From Malania oleifera (taxonomy: Eukaryota; Streptophyta; Magnoliopsida; Santalales; Ximeniaceae), in the NCBI RefSeq assembly GCF_029873635.1, contig NC_080418.1:15833388-15897387 (forward strand): a stretch of 64,000 nt of DNA, read 5' to 3'. Below are positions 11,668 through 24,499 of the stretch, piece by piece. Position 1 is the stretch's first letter, and every line of letters starts with the position of its first letter. The notes under the pieces are model-generated. The model saw only the letters and a list, made by a program, of their open reading frames with translations. It made no database searches and was not told the DNA's origin. The position numbers and the translations under genes are program-made.

Positions 11668-13952
11668 TAAGAAAAGTTAAGTTAAGGTAAGTTAAAGAAA
11701 GAAAAAAAAAAAAAAACAAACAAACAAGATAAAGAAGCTTATTGAAGCGTCTTCTTGCAGATTGGAATTTGCAGAGAGCCTCTGTGCTCCGTCGCCACTC
11801 CTCCGTCTTCTCTCCCTCTCCCCTTATTTCTCGATGAATATTCAATAATCGAAAAACAAAAGGTGTCGTTGGGTTCCTAACTCCGCCACCGACATTTCTA
11901 CTGGAGCGGACTTGTCGTAGGAATGACTTAGGCACTGCTCCTGGGGAAAGGTAATTTTTTCCCAATTTCTCAATTTCTGGTTAAATCTGCTGTTGAATCG
12001 ATGATCAGACACCACCACCGGGTCCTAGTCGTCGATATCGTCATTTTGACGTAGATAATTTTTCAATTGAGATTTTCTAGGCCCAACTCCAAAGCGAGAG
12101 TGAGATTTAGGAAATTTGGCAATTTGACTAAATTTAAGGGTATATTTATTTATTTAGAAATTATAACCCTAGGAAATATTTAAATAATATTTTATTCAGG
12201 AATAATTTATTGGAGTTAGGAATTTTTTATTCAGGGTCTGGGTGAGCGCCACAGGTATTTTTCGGAGTCTTTATTGGCGTAGTTCAAGAAATCAGGTAAG
12301 GGGAAAAATATATATTAAATCAGAGTTTTTATGAATTTAATAGAAAAATAAATTGTGTTAGATGTATGTGTATATGTTTCAGTATGGGTAAAATGCCAAC
12401 TGTTTAAATTATATTTTTTTCGAGTTCAGGGCTGTTTATTAGATATGTATATGCGAAAATGAACTGATGAAAGTGGGAAATATTTTCAGGATAATTAAGT
12501 AAGAAATGAAAGGTCTTTTTAGTATATAAATATTAAATGTTGGTTGGTTTATTGTACAGGCAGTGTATGAATTTTATTATTAAATTGTGTGGCATGAGAT
12601 TCTGTGCAAATATATGTTAAATGTATGAGATGTAGGTTAAGTAAGTAAAACAATGAGAATAAAATATGATATGGACAATGTTGCCTGTGTATGTTAAATG
12701 CAACCATGTAAATGTAAGACAGCTGAAAGACAGTCATGTTAGCAGATCTAGCATACTTCTGTGTAGACTAACTAATGATAGCTTAAAGGAGTTGTGTTAG
12801 CAGATCTAGCACGTTTCTACGTAAACTAACTGATGATGACTAAAGACCAGCTGTAGTACGAAGTAATGAAATGAAATGTTATGCAATGAAATGACGATGA
12901 AATGAAATAACAAAGGTAAATGATGTAAATGGGAAAGAGTTACTTAAAGTGAAACGAAATGCAAAGTTAAGTTATGAACAGGAATGAATGTGCATGAATG
13001 TATAATGACAGAAAAGAATGATGTATTATGATATTAGAAGTATGTATGTACGTAGAACATGTTACGATTGGGCGAGGCGTACCTTTCGCCTGAAGGCTTG
13101 CTGAGTAAGGTGAGTGCACTAGTAGCTTCAGATGTGGCAGTAACTGCATAACACACTAGGGCAGAGGGAATCTACTTGTATGGGCGGGTAAAATTCCCTA
13201 TCCTTAGGGCCTTTGCCAGTAAACTATTGTTGAATGCATGGGTACGAGATTAATTTAACACTTGAGGGCTTACTGAGTAAGGTGAGTGCCCTGGTATGCT
13301 TTAGTTGCGCCCTTTGGGTTGCCTAGGTGTCAGAACAGAGGGGTGCTACTTGTATGGGCGGGTAATCACCCCTATCCTCGAGTAATCTCGTGGGTTAAAC
13401 ATTTGCATGTGTTTGTTTAGGTTCAGGGAATGATTTCAGAAATTATGTTAACGATTTTCAAATGTTAAATAATATGTCATATATAAACTCATGTTGGCCA
13501 CACACTGTTTTAATATATTGTTTCTTCCCTTACTGAGGTGTGTCTCACCCGAATATGAAATTATCTTTTTCAAGATTTCCTTGAGATCGAGCTTAGAGAA
13601 CTCGATATTTTATAGCATTTTTGGTAAATAGAAAGAGAAAATGGTATATTTTTATGTTAATTTTGATGTGTATATTTCATGTTTTATAATTTATGTTTTA
13701 AGTTTTATAAGATATGGATGGTTGTGAAACATAGTGGTATTAGTAGATAATGTTTTGGAGACATGTATATATTTGAATACTGGTGGATGATTAATTTATT
13801 ATGGTTGGTAGTTAGAATTAGTAAACTCTGGTATTATGTTATATGGAGATTATGATTATGTTTTCCGCTGCATATATTATGGATTATGGATTATCAGGGA
13901 TTTTATCAATTATAACGCGCTAGACCCGAGTTAAAGGGTTCGGGGCGTTACA
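11353..13952 (+). repeat. Solo LTR B (same gypsy family as A), 2600 bp, TSD TTACC
   Basis: It starts TGTAATAACCTG and ends GGGGCGTTACA. A perfect 5-bp duplication TTACC lies at 11348-11352 and 13953-13957. Its sequence parallels solo LTR A for most of its length but replaces the A-type minisatellite with two copies of a different unit. Long TA tracts occur at 11561-11660. Confidence 0.92.
12738..12840 (+). repeat. Two-copy tandem repeat within solo LTR B
   Basis: Two units of about 50 bases share GTTAGCAGATCTAGCA and a following GTAGACTAACT-like stretch. Solo LTR A lacks them. Confidence 0.7.
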
Positions 13953-13957
13953 TTACC

Positions 13958-15061
13958 CCTCTTTCCTAATCTTATCACTCATTTCATCGGAGCAATCCTA
14001 AAAAATATCACATCTCCTATCTCGAACTTCAGCTCTCACCGGCGTGTATCCGCATAGCTCTTCTGCCAACTCTGTGCTACTTTAATCTTTTCTCAGATGA
14101 GCTTGACCTTCTCAAAGGTCTATTGAACAAGTTCCGACCCCAAAATCTGCCGCTCACCAACCTCATCCCAGTATAATGGTGATTGGTACTTTCGACCATA
14201 CAATGCCTCATACGGCGCCATTCCGATATTGGCCTGATGACTGTTATTATATGCAAACTCAACTAATGAAAGATATTGAATCCAACTACCCCCGAAATCC
14301 AGTACACACGCCCATAGCATATCTTCTAGAATCTGCATGGTCCTCTTGTACTGTCCATCGATCTATGGATGAAATGTAGTACTAAAAGTGAGTTAAGATC
14401 CCAATGCTTCCTATAGACTCTTCCAAAATTGGGAAGTGAACTGTGGATCACTATCTAAAACGATGGACACCGGAACCTCGTGCAATCTGACCATCTCCTG
14501 AACATAAAGCTCTGCCAGCCTATTTATGGAGTAATTTAATTTAATTGAAACGAAATGGGCAATCTTCGTCAGTCGATCAACAACTACCCAGACAGCATTT
14601 TGTCCATGAAGTATCGATGGCAATCTCGAGACAAAGTTCATGGAAATGTGCTCCCACTTCCACTCAGGAATGAGAAGTGGTTGTAACGGTTCTACAGGCC
14701 TCTAGTGCTCGGCCTTCACCTGCTAACATATCAGGCACTGCTCTACAAATATTACAATCTCCCTCTTCATGTTATTCCACCGAAAAGATTCTTGCAGATC
14801 CATGTACATATTTGTGCTCCCTGTATGCACTATAAGGAGAGAGCGATGTGCCTCATCCAGAATGACTCGTTTGATCTCGGCCTCATTCGGTACATATATC
14901 CTAGTGAAGAACCCCATCACCCCGTCATCTAAGACATTGACATCTGTCCTCAAACCACTATGTACGCCATTCATAATCTCTACCAGCTCTGCATCTTTCG
15001 TTTGAGCTGCCCTAATCCTTTCCTGTAAGGTCGGTTGAACTACCAGACTAGTAATAAACAC
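13958..15061 (-). pseudogene. Gypsy integrase core and H2C2 zinc domain (fossil part)
   Basis: Minus-strand frames at 14120-14338, 14411-14641 and 14723-15061 give, from N to C terminus, the zinc-binding region, the integrase core (ending in a DPQFTSQFW-like motif) and the GMAPYEALYGRK block typical of Ty3/gypsy integrases. The part is broken and not functional. Confidence 0.85.
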
Positions 15062-15692
15062 CTAGTGATTACCTTCCAATAACTCCACACCCAACCTTTC
15101 TAGGCCCATCCTGATCTGATGCTGAGCTACAACTGCTGAGACTGATGCACCCACTGATTTCTGACTCAACGCATCAACTACCACATTAGCTTTTCTTGGG
15201 TGGTAACTAATGGTACAGTCGTAGTCCTTTATCAACTCAAGTCATCTCCGTTGCCTCATGTTCAACTCCTTCTGGGTGAAAAGTATTTAAAACTCTTATG
15301 ATCAGTAAATATCTTGCACCTTTCACCGTATACGTAGTACCTCCAGATCTTTAACGCATAAACCACCACTACCAATTCCATGTCATGCGTGGCATAGTTC
15401 TTCTCGTACTCCTTGAGTTGGCGAGAAGCGTACACGATGACCTTTCCCTACTGCATTAAGACAGACTCGAGTCCTTTTTAAGATGCATCACTGTAAATCA
15501 CGAATCCACCATCTCCTGATGGAATGGTCAAAATTGGGGCAGTGATAAGTCGCTGCTTCAATTCCTGAAAGCTCTGCTCGCACTCACCAGTCCACTCAAA
15601 CTTTATGTTCTTCCTCGTAAGCCATGTTAGAGGACTTGATAGTCTAGAAAATCCCTCTACAAATCAGTGGTAATATCCTACCAGACCCAAGA
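15062..15692 (-). pseudogene. Gypsy RNase H region (fossil part)
   Basis: The sequence reads on the minus strand as the RNase H and connection region between reverse transcriptase and integrase. No long frame survives. It is cut off from the reverse transcriptase by solo LTR C. Confidence 0.7.
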
Positions 15693-17728
15693 TGTAACAA
15701 CCCGAAGAATAATAGTATTTAAATAATATAGAGGGAGGGAAATGGAAACAGAAATAGAAGGAGGCAGTAGGACGTTGCACTTTGAATGTAATAACCTAGA
15801 AGATTTTTACACAGGGCCTCATCGATGAACACAGGGAGTTCGTCGACGAGCACATAAGTAGGCCTCGTCGACAAAGCCACACCTCGTCAACGAGAAGATA
15901 CCGAGAGGGGTTTTAGGTTGTCTGAATTTCGTCAACGAGGAGGTAGGGTTCGTCGATGAAATTACTTAAGGACTCGTCAACGAGATGACGTGTCGTCAAC
16001 GAATCCGGCTCTATAAATAGTGAAAACCCATATTTTTTATGAAAATTCAGCGGCTAAAACCTCTTTTCTCTCTATAAACGCCTCTCCCTCCTTCTTTCTT
16101 CGATCGCGGCTACGTTTCATGCCGGATCGATAATCTGAAGCCACCATAACGCTCCTAGTGAAGTTTTCTAAAAATCTGCCAGAGCGGATCGTCGGTGGAA
16201 GAGGTTTGAAATTTGTCCCAAATTCAGGGTAAGGTGTTTTATTCAGAATATGATTTCCTTGCAGTTATAGGAAATGTTGTATGTAGGAAAATACTGATAT
16301 TTTATTTTTGGGGATGTCGTTTTCAGGGTGTTGAGTGGAGAACCCTGCGGGTGTAGGGCCAGAGTTCAGTGAGAGCTTTTCAGAAACTAAGTAAGGGAAA
16401 TATGCTATGCTAGAAGGTTTGATTATATTAACAGGAATTTTACATATGTGCATGTATACCAGTTATTATGTAACTTTTACAGAATATGAGATTCTAAAGT
16501 ATGTGTGGTCTGAGTAGATATTATTTAGTGTAAAATTTTATATAGTTTTTCTTGTATATGATGTTATACAGAATATACAGATATAAGTACATATATAGTT
16601 TTTATTCAAATAGCTTCATAGATATATATATATACGCAGATATTTATTCAGATCAGTATACATAGTATTTATAGAATGTTATGTTTTCCTAAATGCCATA
16701 ACACTCAAAGTATACAGACAGATTACCCAGATAGAAAGTATAGATAGATTATATAGTTATAGCATCAAGATGCTACAGATATTACAGCATTTACAGTACA
16801 GATTATTAGTGTTATGGTTATTTTGGGAACATAATGAAAACAGTAAAAAGAGTGTATATATATAGATATATATATATATATATATATATTATCATATCCC
16901 CGTGGAAAGATTACAGACAGATATAGTTTATAAAGCACGGTATTGTTGCTAATACAGATAGAGTGCAACCACATATCACAGATAGTGTGTGGATACCGTC
17001 AAACTGTGCTCTGAGAGGATGCAGCTCCCCGATACACTGGGTTGAGGGGGCCAGCTTGACGAGGTAGCAGCCAGTCCTGAGCTTAGGAGTGGATGCAGTT
17101 TGATCGGGCTGAGTTAGTGTAGAGTATGATGATTTACCTGGAGGGCCAACCAAAGTTAAGTCCCGCCTATGGGCCACACAACTCTGTCATGAGGGGTCAA
17201 ATCATGACATACAAAATCCTAGGGAAAGAGCACAGTTATGTATATGTATACAGTTTTACAGCTTTTGTCGTATATAATATGATATAGTAGTATGAATGAT
17301 AGAAAGTTTAGATGATACAAATTTTTTAAGCTATTATACATGTGTTTTACAGATTTGTCAGATCATGCAGTTTTATATATTATTGTTATAGTTTTACGAC
17401 TCGGTCGCCATACAATAGTAATAGCATATTTCCACTTACTGAACGTCGTCTCACCTTATTACTTTACCACTTTTCAGGTGAGCTAGCTAGGCGAGCAGAT
17501 CAGGCTCACGGATAGAGAGTTGACTTGATTACCCTAGTTATAGGGTAAGTTTGTGACAGGGTTTTGGATTTTTGGGGTAGATGATAATGGAGGGAATTAT
17601 TGTATATGGCTATGGTCTGAATGTATTGAATTCTAATATTATTAAATATATGTGGTTGTATGACTTGTATATCCGCTGCGTAGATATGGTTATATATATA
17701 TAATGGTGAGAATTTTGGGGACGTTACA
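15693..17728 (+). repeat. Solo LTR C (gypsy), 2036 bp
   Basis: It starts TGTAACAACCCG and ends GGGGACGTTACA. The flanks are CAAGA (15688-15692) and TAAGA (17729-17733), a 5-bp target duplication with one difference. It sits inside the reverse transcriptase/RNase H part of the older gypsy element. The sequence differs from LTRs A and B but has the same general build, with repeated GTCAACGAG/GTCGACGAG motifs near 15800-16000. Confidence 0.85.
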
Positions 17729-18807
17729 TAAGAAACTTTTAACCTCATGCACATTCTTCGGCCTTGCCCAATCATTTACTGCCTCTATTTTGCTTAGGTC
17801 CACTAAAACACCTTCCCTGAACACTACATGTCCTAGAAATGCAACTTGTTCCAACTATAATTCGCATTTCTTGAATTTAGCAAACAACTTCTTTTCTTTA
17901 AGTACCTAAAGTACCAGCCTCAAATGAGTCACATGCTCCTCGAATAAACCAGGATGTCATCAATGAACACAACCGTGAACCGATCTAAGCACTCGTGGAA
18001 CACCCTATTTATCAGGACCATGAATGCCACAGGAGCATTGGTCAATCCAGAAGGCATAACCAGAAATTCATAATGGCCATACGTAGTGCGGAAAGCCGTC
18101 TTTGGTACATCCTCTGATTTAACCCTCACTTGATGATACCTGGATCGTAAATCGATCTTGGAGAAGACATGTGTGTCCTGTAGCTGGTCAAACAGATCGT
18201 CAATACGGGGTAACGGGTACTTGTTCTTCACTACAACTTTGTTGATTTCCCTGTAGTCAATGCACATCCTCATCGACCCATCCTTCTTCTTTACAAACAA
18301 CACTGGTGCTCCCTAGGGTGATACGCTCGGTTTGATAGACCCCTTTTCAAGTAGTTCATGTAACTGCTCCTTTAACTCCTTTAGTTCAGCTGGAGCCATT
18401 CTATATGAAGCCTTAGAAATAGGCGTTGTCCCTGGAAGCAAATCAATGGCAAACTCCACCTCGTGATCAGGAGGCAATCCCAGTAAGTCCTCAGGAAAAA
18501 CTTCTGAGAACTCCCTTACCATGGGGATATCCTCCAGTTTAAGTTCTTCCCTCGATGCTTCTTTCACAAATGCTAGGTACCCCCGGCATCCCTCCTGAAG
18601 TAACCTCTTTTCCTGAATGGCTAAAAGAATCCGTGGTGCAGAGCGCACACATGACCTGACAAATTTAAACTCCTGCTCCCCTAGAGGTCTGAACAGTACC
18701 TCCCTCCTGTGGCAATCAATACTTGTGTAACTAGATGTTAACTCGTCCATCCCCAGAATGACATCAAAACCATGCATGTAAAAAACAATCAAACTAGCAG
18801 GCAACAT
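17729..18807 (-). pseudogene. Gypsy protease and reverse transcriptase (fossil part)
   Basis: Minus-strand frames 18313-18807 and 17929-18303 show a protease tail with the FDVILGMDEL block and then the RT fingers and palm, with [31 protein letters not shown] and the FIDDILVYS catalytic block. This is the best-preserved piece of the element. It is broken. Confidence 0.88.
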
Positions 18808-19888
18808 TCTCCCCTAAATCTCCACTAGGTAGTCTCTAATCACTTTGCTACACACTACCACTGACCTTGTTGGTGTGACCACATCTAACTCGGCATCTAA
18901 CAACTATGTCTTTACCCCGCATAATTTGATGAACCCCGAAGATACGAAAAAGTGCATTGCTCCTGAGTCACACAATACAATAGCTCTATTTGAAAGCACA
19001 TAAATGTTACCTATTACCACATCTCCTACATTCTTGGTGTCGCCCGGAGTTGAGGAATACACCCGTGCCTGGGTCATGCCCCTCTGGTAGCTCCTGCACA
19101 GTGCCTGGTTACCTCCCTAATATTGTTGTTGTGGGGGTGCATTGTTCAACGTCGCGCGACAATCTCGTGCCATATGTCCAACCCTACCACACTGGAAGAA
19201 GTCAACTGATCCTCCCCTGCACTCCCTCAAATGCCTCTTGCCATATGCAGGGAAAATAATGTATGATGAGGAACCCTAAAATGTTCCACCACCCATCTCC
19301 CGTTGTTGGCCTCCGCCATTACCATACCTACTTCAAGGACCTTGCCTCGCACCCGTGTGAGAACTAGAAGACATAGGCCTCCTCTTCAAGTTCTAAACCC
19401 CCACATCTCCCTATAGGCTCGTCTCTGCCACGGTGGCCTTATCCACTAGTGTTGAAAAATCTTGCACCTGCAATATAACCACCTAATTCAAGATCTCATG
19501 CCTCAGACCCCTCTCGAACCTCCAAGCCTCCTTGGACTTGTCTAGTACCATATAGGGAGCAAAATGTGACAGCTCTACAAACCTAGCAGCGTACTGCTGA
19601 ATAGTCAGGTGTTCCTGAGTTAGGTTCAGGAACTCTTCCGCCTTAGCATTCCTAACGGAGGTTGGAAAATACCGGTCAAAGAAAATCTCTCCAAAGCGGC
19701 TCCAAGTCATCATTACTGCTACTAGTCTCTGCTCCTTTAGTAGCATTACTGCTTGCCACCATCTCTCGGCCTCTCTAGTCAGCTTGAACGTGGCATAGAG
19801 CACTTTCTGCTCATCCGTGCAATGCAGTACAACCAAGATCTTTTCGATTTCACACACCTAATTCTCTACAACGATCGGGTTGATGCTA
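18808..19888 (-). pseudogene. Gypsy gag and zinc knuckle (fossil part)
   Basis: The minus-strand frame 19483-19857 shows a retrotransposon gag core containing [20 protein letters not shown] and the [15 protein letters not shown] block. A degenerate CCHC knuckle (QCGRVGHMARDC) lies near 19160-19200. The gag N-terminus runs to about 19888, where unrelated repeat sequence starts. Confidence 0.82.
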
Positions 19889-20430
19889 GGGGTGCACATA
19901 ATTCGGTGAAAATCGAATTAACCGGATTAACAGGCCGAAGTTGGCCGGTTCGGTTCGGGTAAAAAATTCAGTTCGGTCGGTTCGGTTAAAAATCTATAAT
20001 TTTTCGGTTAATCGATTTCGGTTTGGTTAATGGTTAAAAAAATATCAGTTAATCGATTAACCGAATTACTAATACTTTATATTTTTAATATAATTTATAA
20101 TAGGGCAATCAGGGCCGTCGGGCTCGGGTGACTCGGTTTCTCAATTTCTCTGCGCTCTACTGAGTATCGATCTGCCCCGCATAGCACACGCCCACAGGCT
20201 GCAGCTCTCCTGCCTCTCCATCGGAGTCCTCGACTCATCGGACCACCTCTCGGAGAGTCGGAGTCGGCAAATCCCCTCTGGCCTCTTTGCCGTCTTCGAG
20301 TCTTCGGCAGCTCGGCTCTCCAGAGTCCAGCCTCTCTTCTCGATCCTTAGCGTCTCAGACTCTTAGCCACCAGCTCGCCGTTCAAACCCGGACGGCTAGA
20401 CCCCAATAACTCAGTGTGTGTGTGTGTGTA
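19887..20430. other. Unclassified repeat DNA, possible hAT-like end
   Basis: The left edge reads TAGGGGTGCAC followed by degenerate TTCGGTTAACCG-type repeats (19900-20070). This resembles the end of some plant hAT or MITE families, but no matching opposite terminus was found. A GC-rich, gene-like stretch follows at 20110-20400 with no supported reading frame. It may be the 5' part of the LTR-like unit to the right. Confidence 0.3.
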
Positions 20431-20613
20431 TTTGGGAAAAACTAAATATTTGAGTTTAACCAAATCCTAGAGATGATTATAAGTTTATTTCTCAACAATA
20501 TATATATATATATATATTTCTCCCAGACAGTTATTATATTATGATTTATCACTCAATTGTGTGGAATGAGAATAATTATTATTGTATGATTAAACATGAT
20601 GATTTTTATATAA

Positions 20614-21910
20614 TAATGAAATAAAATGACAGTTCATATGGCTGTGTGCCGAGTTCAGACGACTATGTGCCGAGTTCAGATAGTTGTGTTCCGAGTTTAG
20701 ACTGTTGTGTGCCGAGTTATGAAATAACAGTTTTATCAAAAATATGATATGACAGATTTATGGAAATGTGATCATTATATTGTTTTATTATACAAATTAT
20801 ATTATATGGTAGCAGAACCTTGATGGACTAATTATGATTCAGAGCACAGTATCGTAGCTAATTTGATATAGTCAGTGCCACCACACTACTCAGATAGAGT
20901 GTTGGTGAATGGATAGTCGATTGGGCCAAAGAAGAGTAGAGTACCCTCCTGGAGTCCATACCAGTTTGGGTGGCTTAATCGTACTTACAGAGGCGCTAGT
21001 TTGACTTAGTTTGGTGGTAGGTCAACCATTGCTAAGTACCGCTTTTAGGTAGTACAACCCGATCATGTGGGGTTATTACATGATGTTATATGACTATCCA
21101 TTCAGGGAAAATTCTTTATATATATATAGATATGATGATTTACATACGCAGAGAAATATGTATTGCAATAAAGCATGTTTTGAAAAAGGAAGTTTGTGTT
21201 TTTAAATATATATACACGTGTGAGTACAGATTTACATGATTTATCAGTTAAAATTAATTATTTAAAGGATGAGCTTATACCACATTAAAACTCATGTTGT
21301 CACACACTGATAATAATCTACTCCACCTTACTAAGAAGTATCTCACCCCAATATTTTAACATTTTTATGAAGTAATGAAATAAAATGATAGTTCATACGA
21401 CTGTGTGTCGAGTTTAGATGGTTGTGTGTCGAGTTATGAACTAACAATTTTATCAGAAATATGATATGACAAATTTATGGAAATGTGATCATTATATTGT
21501 TTTATTATACGAATTGTATTATATGGTAGCAGAACCTTGATGGACTAGTTATGATTTAGAGCACGGTACCGTAACTAATTTGATATAGTCAGTGCCACTA
21601 CACTGTTCAAATAGAGTGTTGGTGAATGGATAGTCAATTGGGCCAGAGAATAGTAGAGTACCCTCCTAGAGTCTGGACTAGTTTGGGTGGCTAATCGTAC
21701 ATACAGACGCGTTAAATTGACTTAATTTGGTGGTAGGTCAGCCATTGTTAAGTCCCGCCTTCAGGTCGCACAACCCGATCATGTGGGATTATTACATGAT
21801 GTTATATGATTGTCCATTCATGGAAAATTCTTTATATATATGATGATTTACATACGTAGAGAAATATGTATTACAATAAAGCATGTTTTGAAAAAGGAAG
21901 TTTGTGTTTT

Positions 21911-21953
<43 letters not shown>

Positions 21954-22108
21954 GTGTGAGTACAAATTTACATGATTTATCAGTTAAAATTAATTATTTA
22001 AAGGATGAGTTTATACCACATTAAAACTCATGTTGTCACACACTGATAATAATCTACTCCACCTTACTGAGAAGTGTCTCACCCCAATATTTTAACATTT
22101 TCAGGAAG
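20614..22108 (+). repeat. Tandem duplication, period 759 bp, within LTR-like D
   Basis: The segment starting TAATGAAATAAAATGA at 20614 recurs at 21373 and runs to about 22108. The copies share the GTGTGCCGAGTT-type submotifs, the AGCACGGTA block and the CACACTGATAATAATC block, and differ by substitutions, the number of GTGTGCCGAGTT units and TA-tract length. Confidence 0.9.
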
Positions 22109-22136
22109 TACCAAGAAGCAAACCCAGAGAGCTCAG

Positions 22137-22344
22137 GGGCAGGATTAGTTAGGGTTGTATAGGTAAATTTTGGTGAGATACTGTAATGTGTATGTTGACG
22201 TTCTTTTGACAGTTTGGGATGTAAATAATTTGGATTTTAGGGGCAGGATTAGTTAAGGTTGTATAGGTAAATTTTGGTGAGATACTGTTATGTGTATGTT
22301 GACGTTCTTTTGACAGTTTGGAATGTAAATAATCTGGATTTTAG
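22137..22344 (+). repeat. Tandem duplication, period 104 bp, within LTR-like D
   Basis: Two adjacent copies start GGGCAGGATTAGTTA at 22137 and 22241, with only a few differences between them. The high similarity suggests a more recent event than the 759-bp duplication. Confidence 0.9.
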
Positions 22345-22540
22345 GGATTATGTATAATTATGATAGTATTATAATCTGGTATAGTTATTGTGGTATTTAT
22401 GTTTTCCGCTGCATGTATTTTATTGAGTTATGGAAATGTGTGACCGATGCCCACTTCGGGTATCGGGATGTATAGATTGGTATCAGAGATGTATGCATAT
22501 AGAATAACTCTCCGAGCCCGACCGGGTTCGGGATGCTACA

Positions 22541-22714
22541 AACTATATGTACTACATCCTCTTTAATTTATCATTTCAGGTGCATAATAGATCAAAGATA
22601 TCAAAATCTACTAACTAGAATTGTTTATTTCTTAAATATCAAGTATAATCTTATCATCAATATTCCTCTTTACATGACTGAAATCACATTTCATATATTT
22701 TTATCTCATTTCTA

Positions 22715-22759
<45 letters not shown>

Positions 22760-24494
22760 TAAAACTTATAAACTTTAAAGTTATTTTCTACAGTTATAAT
22801 TTAGATTCTACCTCGTTTGAATTTTCATCAATCAAAGAAGTATTGCTTGCAAACAACATACCAAGGAATCTCGTTCACTATATTTTTAATCGCTAAAGCA
22901 AGCAATAGAGACTCAAAGTTGAACCTTCATATTAAAATTTAGAAATAATTATTTCTTATATATTCCTTCTAGATTTATAAAAAATTTTCCCTTATTATTT
23001 GTTTTATATTAATTTCATATTTATATAAATTACCAAATTATTCCACTATTAGCTATTCTACTTTACAAGTAGGCAATTTGTGAAAACTAAATGTAACTAG
23101 ACCCAATAAAATAATGTAAAAAAAATACACTTTTTACCGGTGTATGAGTTCAGAATGATAAATTGATAATTAGTGAATTTTAAATCTTATACAATTTTAA
23201 AAAACATGTTGAGTGACAGCACACTGAAAATTTTCATTAAGGGGGCTGGAAATGTTCAATCACAATTCTCCTCTTAAGAAACTCATGTGGAATTTTGAAG
23301 AAGATATTTACTAAAGCAATTCTGAATATTTTTTTTTTCATTAAAGAGAATAAATTTGTATAAGTATACAAGGAGTACTTTTTTCATTAAAGCAATTCTG
23401 AATATTTAATAAATTTTGCCTCGAATATGAATATTCCCACCTGTAGTATTAGACTAGCATACTTTTGTAAAATACATATTACACTATTTTATAAATTTCC
23501 AATAGGGCAATTCCCCTGTTTTGGTCATTAGACTAGCCTAATCTAGGCGCGCCACCTACTCATCAAGTGCACCCCCCAAGTCCAGAGACCAAGCTGGAAT
23601 GCAATTGAGTGGAGCGTATTTTCATATATGGCTAGGGCTAGGAGCCTAGGAGGGTGAAAAATGAAAAGAGGAAGATGGGCTGGCCACTTGGAAGAGTCAT
23701 CGCAGCTAGATAGTTTAAAAATCATTTCATAATTGTGAAAAACAGTTCATATATTTTTAAAATAATTACAAATTTTTTTTATTTTTTAAAAAATTAAAAA
23801 CACTTATATGAAAGATATGATAAAAACCCCCCATGTCATTGAAAGCTCAATTCAAAAATGGAAGCATTCTTTTATATCGCAATTTAGTTCTTAAAAAATT
23901 CAGGTTCTCCTCCTTTGCCATTTCCAATTCATTCCTTAGACAAACTTGCCAATAGTCTCAAACTTGGTAATTCCATGGTCATTTATACTGCAGATGAACT
24001 GCATAATGAGCAAATAAGGGACTTTTATCATGCCATAATGAGCAAAATTCCTTGATGAAGTGAATATCCACCTCGACAATAATAGAGTTAGAGCCAACTA
24101 CATACTTTATATAAATGTGAATGTAAGAATTGAACATTCTTAGATTTCCCAAAAATTCCTCTCCTTGATTTTTGTAAAAATGGACCCAAGCAACTCATAG
24201 AAGGAGCAGGATGTGTTCTTCCACGAGATTCATTTCGATATTTTTAATGATATTTTAAAGGATCAATTGTCAAAAAATTGTAAAAATAAAAATAAAAAAT
24301 CGAAAACTGGCACCCTTTGGTGTTACCAGTTGTTTTCATTTTAGGTATATTGTCTCAAAGTTTTTATTTTCATGCTACCCAGTATATTATAAAACAACCC
24401 ATAATTTCATTTTAAACGTATCTTATTTAAATTTAAAATACTTTTATAATATTATAAAACTTGTAGGCCCATACATCACACATCATTCATAATC
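22541..24494. other. AT-rich intergenic region
   Basis: No gene is supported. A TA tract lies at about 22718-22757. The sequence near 23540-23700 is somewhat less AT-rich but carries no convincing coding signal. Confidence 0.65.
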
Positions 24495-24499
24495 CCTAA

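Larger units (their letters stand above)
6013..19888 (-). mobile_element. Ty3/gypsy element, Tekay-like chromovirus fossil, with nested insertions
   Basis: Reading on the minus strand, parts are recognisable for gag (19483-19888), a zinc knuckle (near 19160-19200), protease and reverse transcriptase (17729-18807), RNase H (15062-15692 and adjoining), integrase with H2C2 domain (13958-15061), integrase C-terminus with chromodomain-like tail (10980-11352), a polypurine tract (10656-10668) and the 3' LTR (6013-10655). The RT block with [13 protein letters not shown] and FIDDILVYS and the chromodomain tail point to the Tekay chromovirus group. No 5' LTR or primer site was found; the 5' side ends near 19888, where other repeat DNA begins. 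Three solo LTRs are nested inside. The element is heavily broken, with more than ten interruptions, and must predate all three insertions. Confidence 0.85.
20431..22540 (+). repeat. LTR-like sequence D, right end at 22540
   Basis: The right end, GTTCGGGATGCTACA, is of the type that closes gypsy LTRs in this window, and a TTTTCCGCTGC block at about 22401-22411 matches the equivalent region of solo LTRs A and B. The left boundary is not clear and no target duplication was found. Two internal tandem duplications have lengthened it. Confidence 0.6.

Noticed and set aside
19887-20430. A complete hAT element
   Set aside because: Only one end-like motif is visible; no matching terminus, target duplication or transposase was found.
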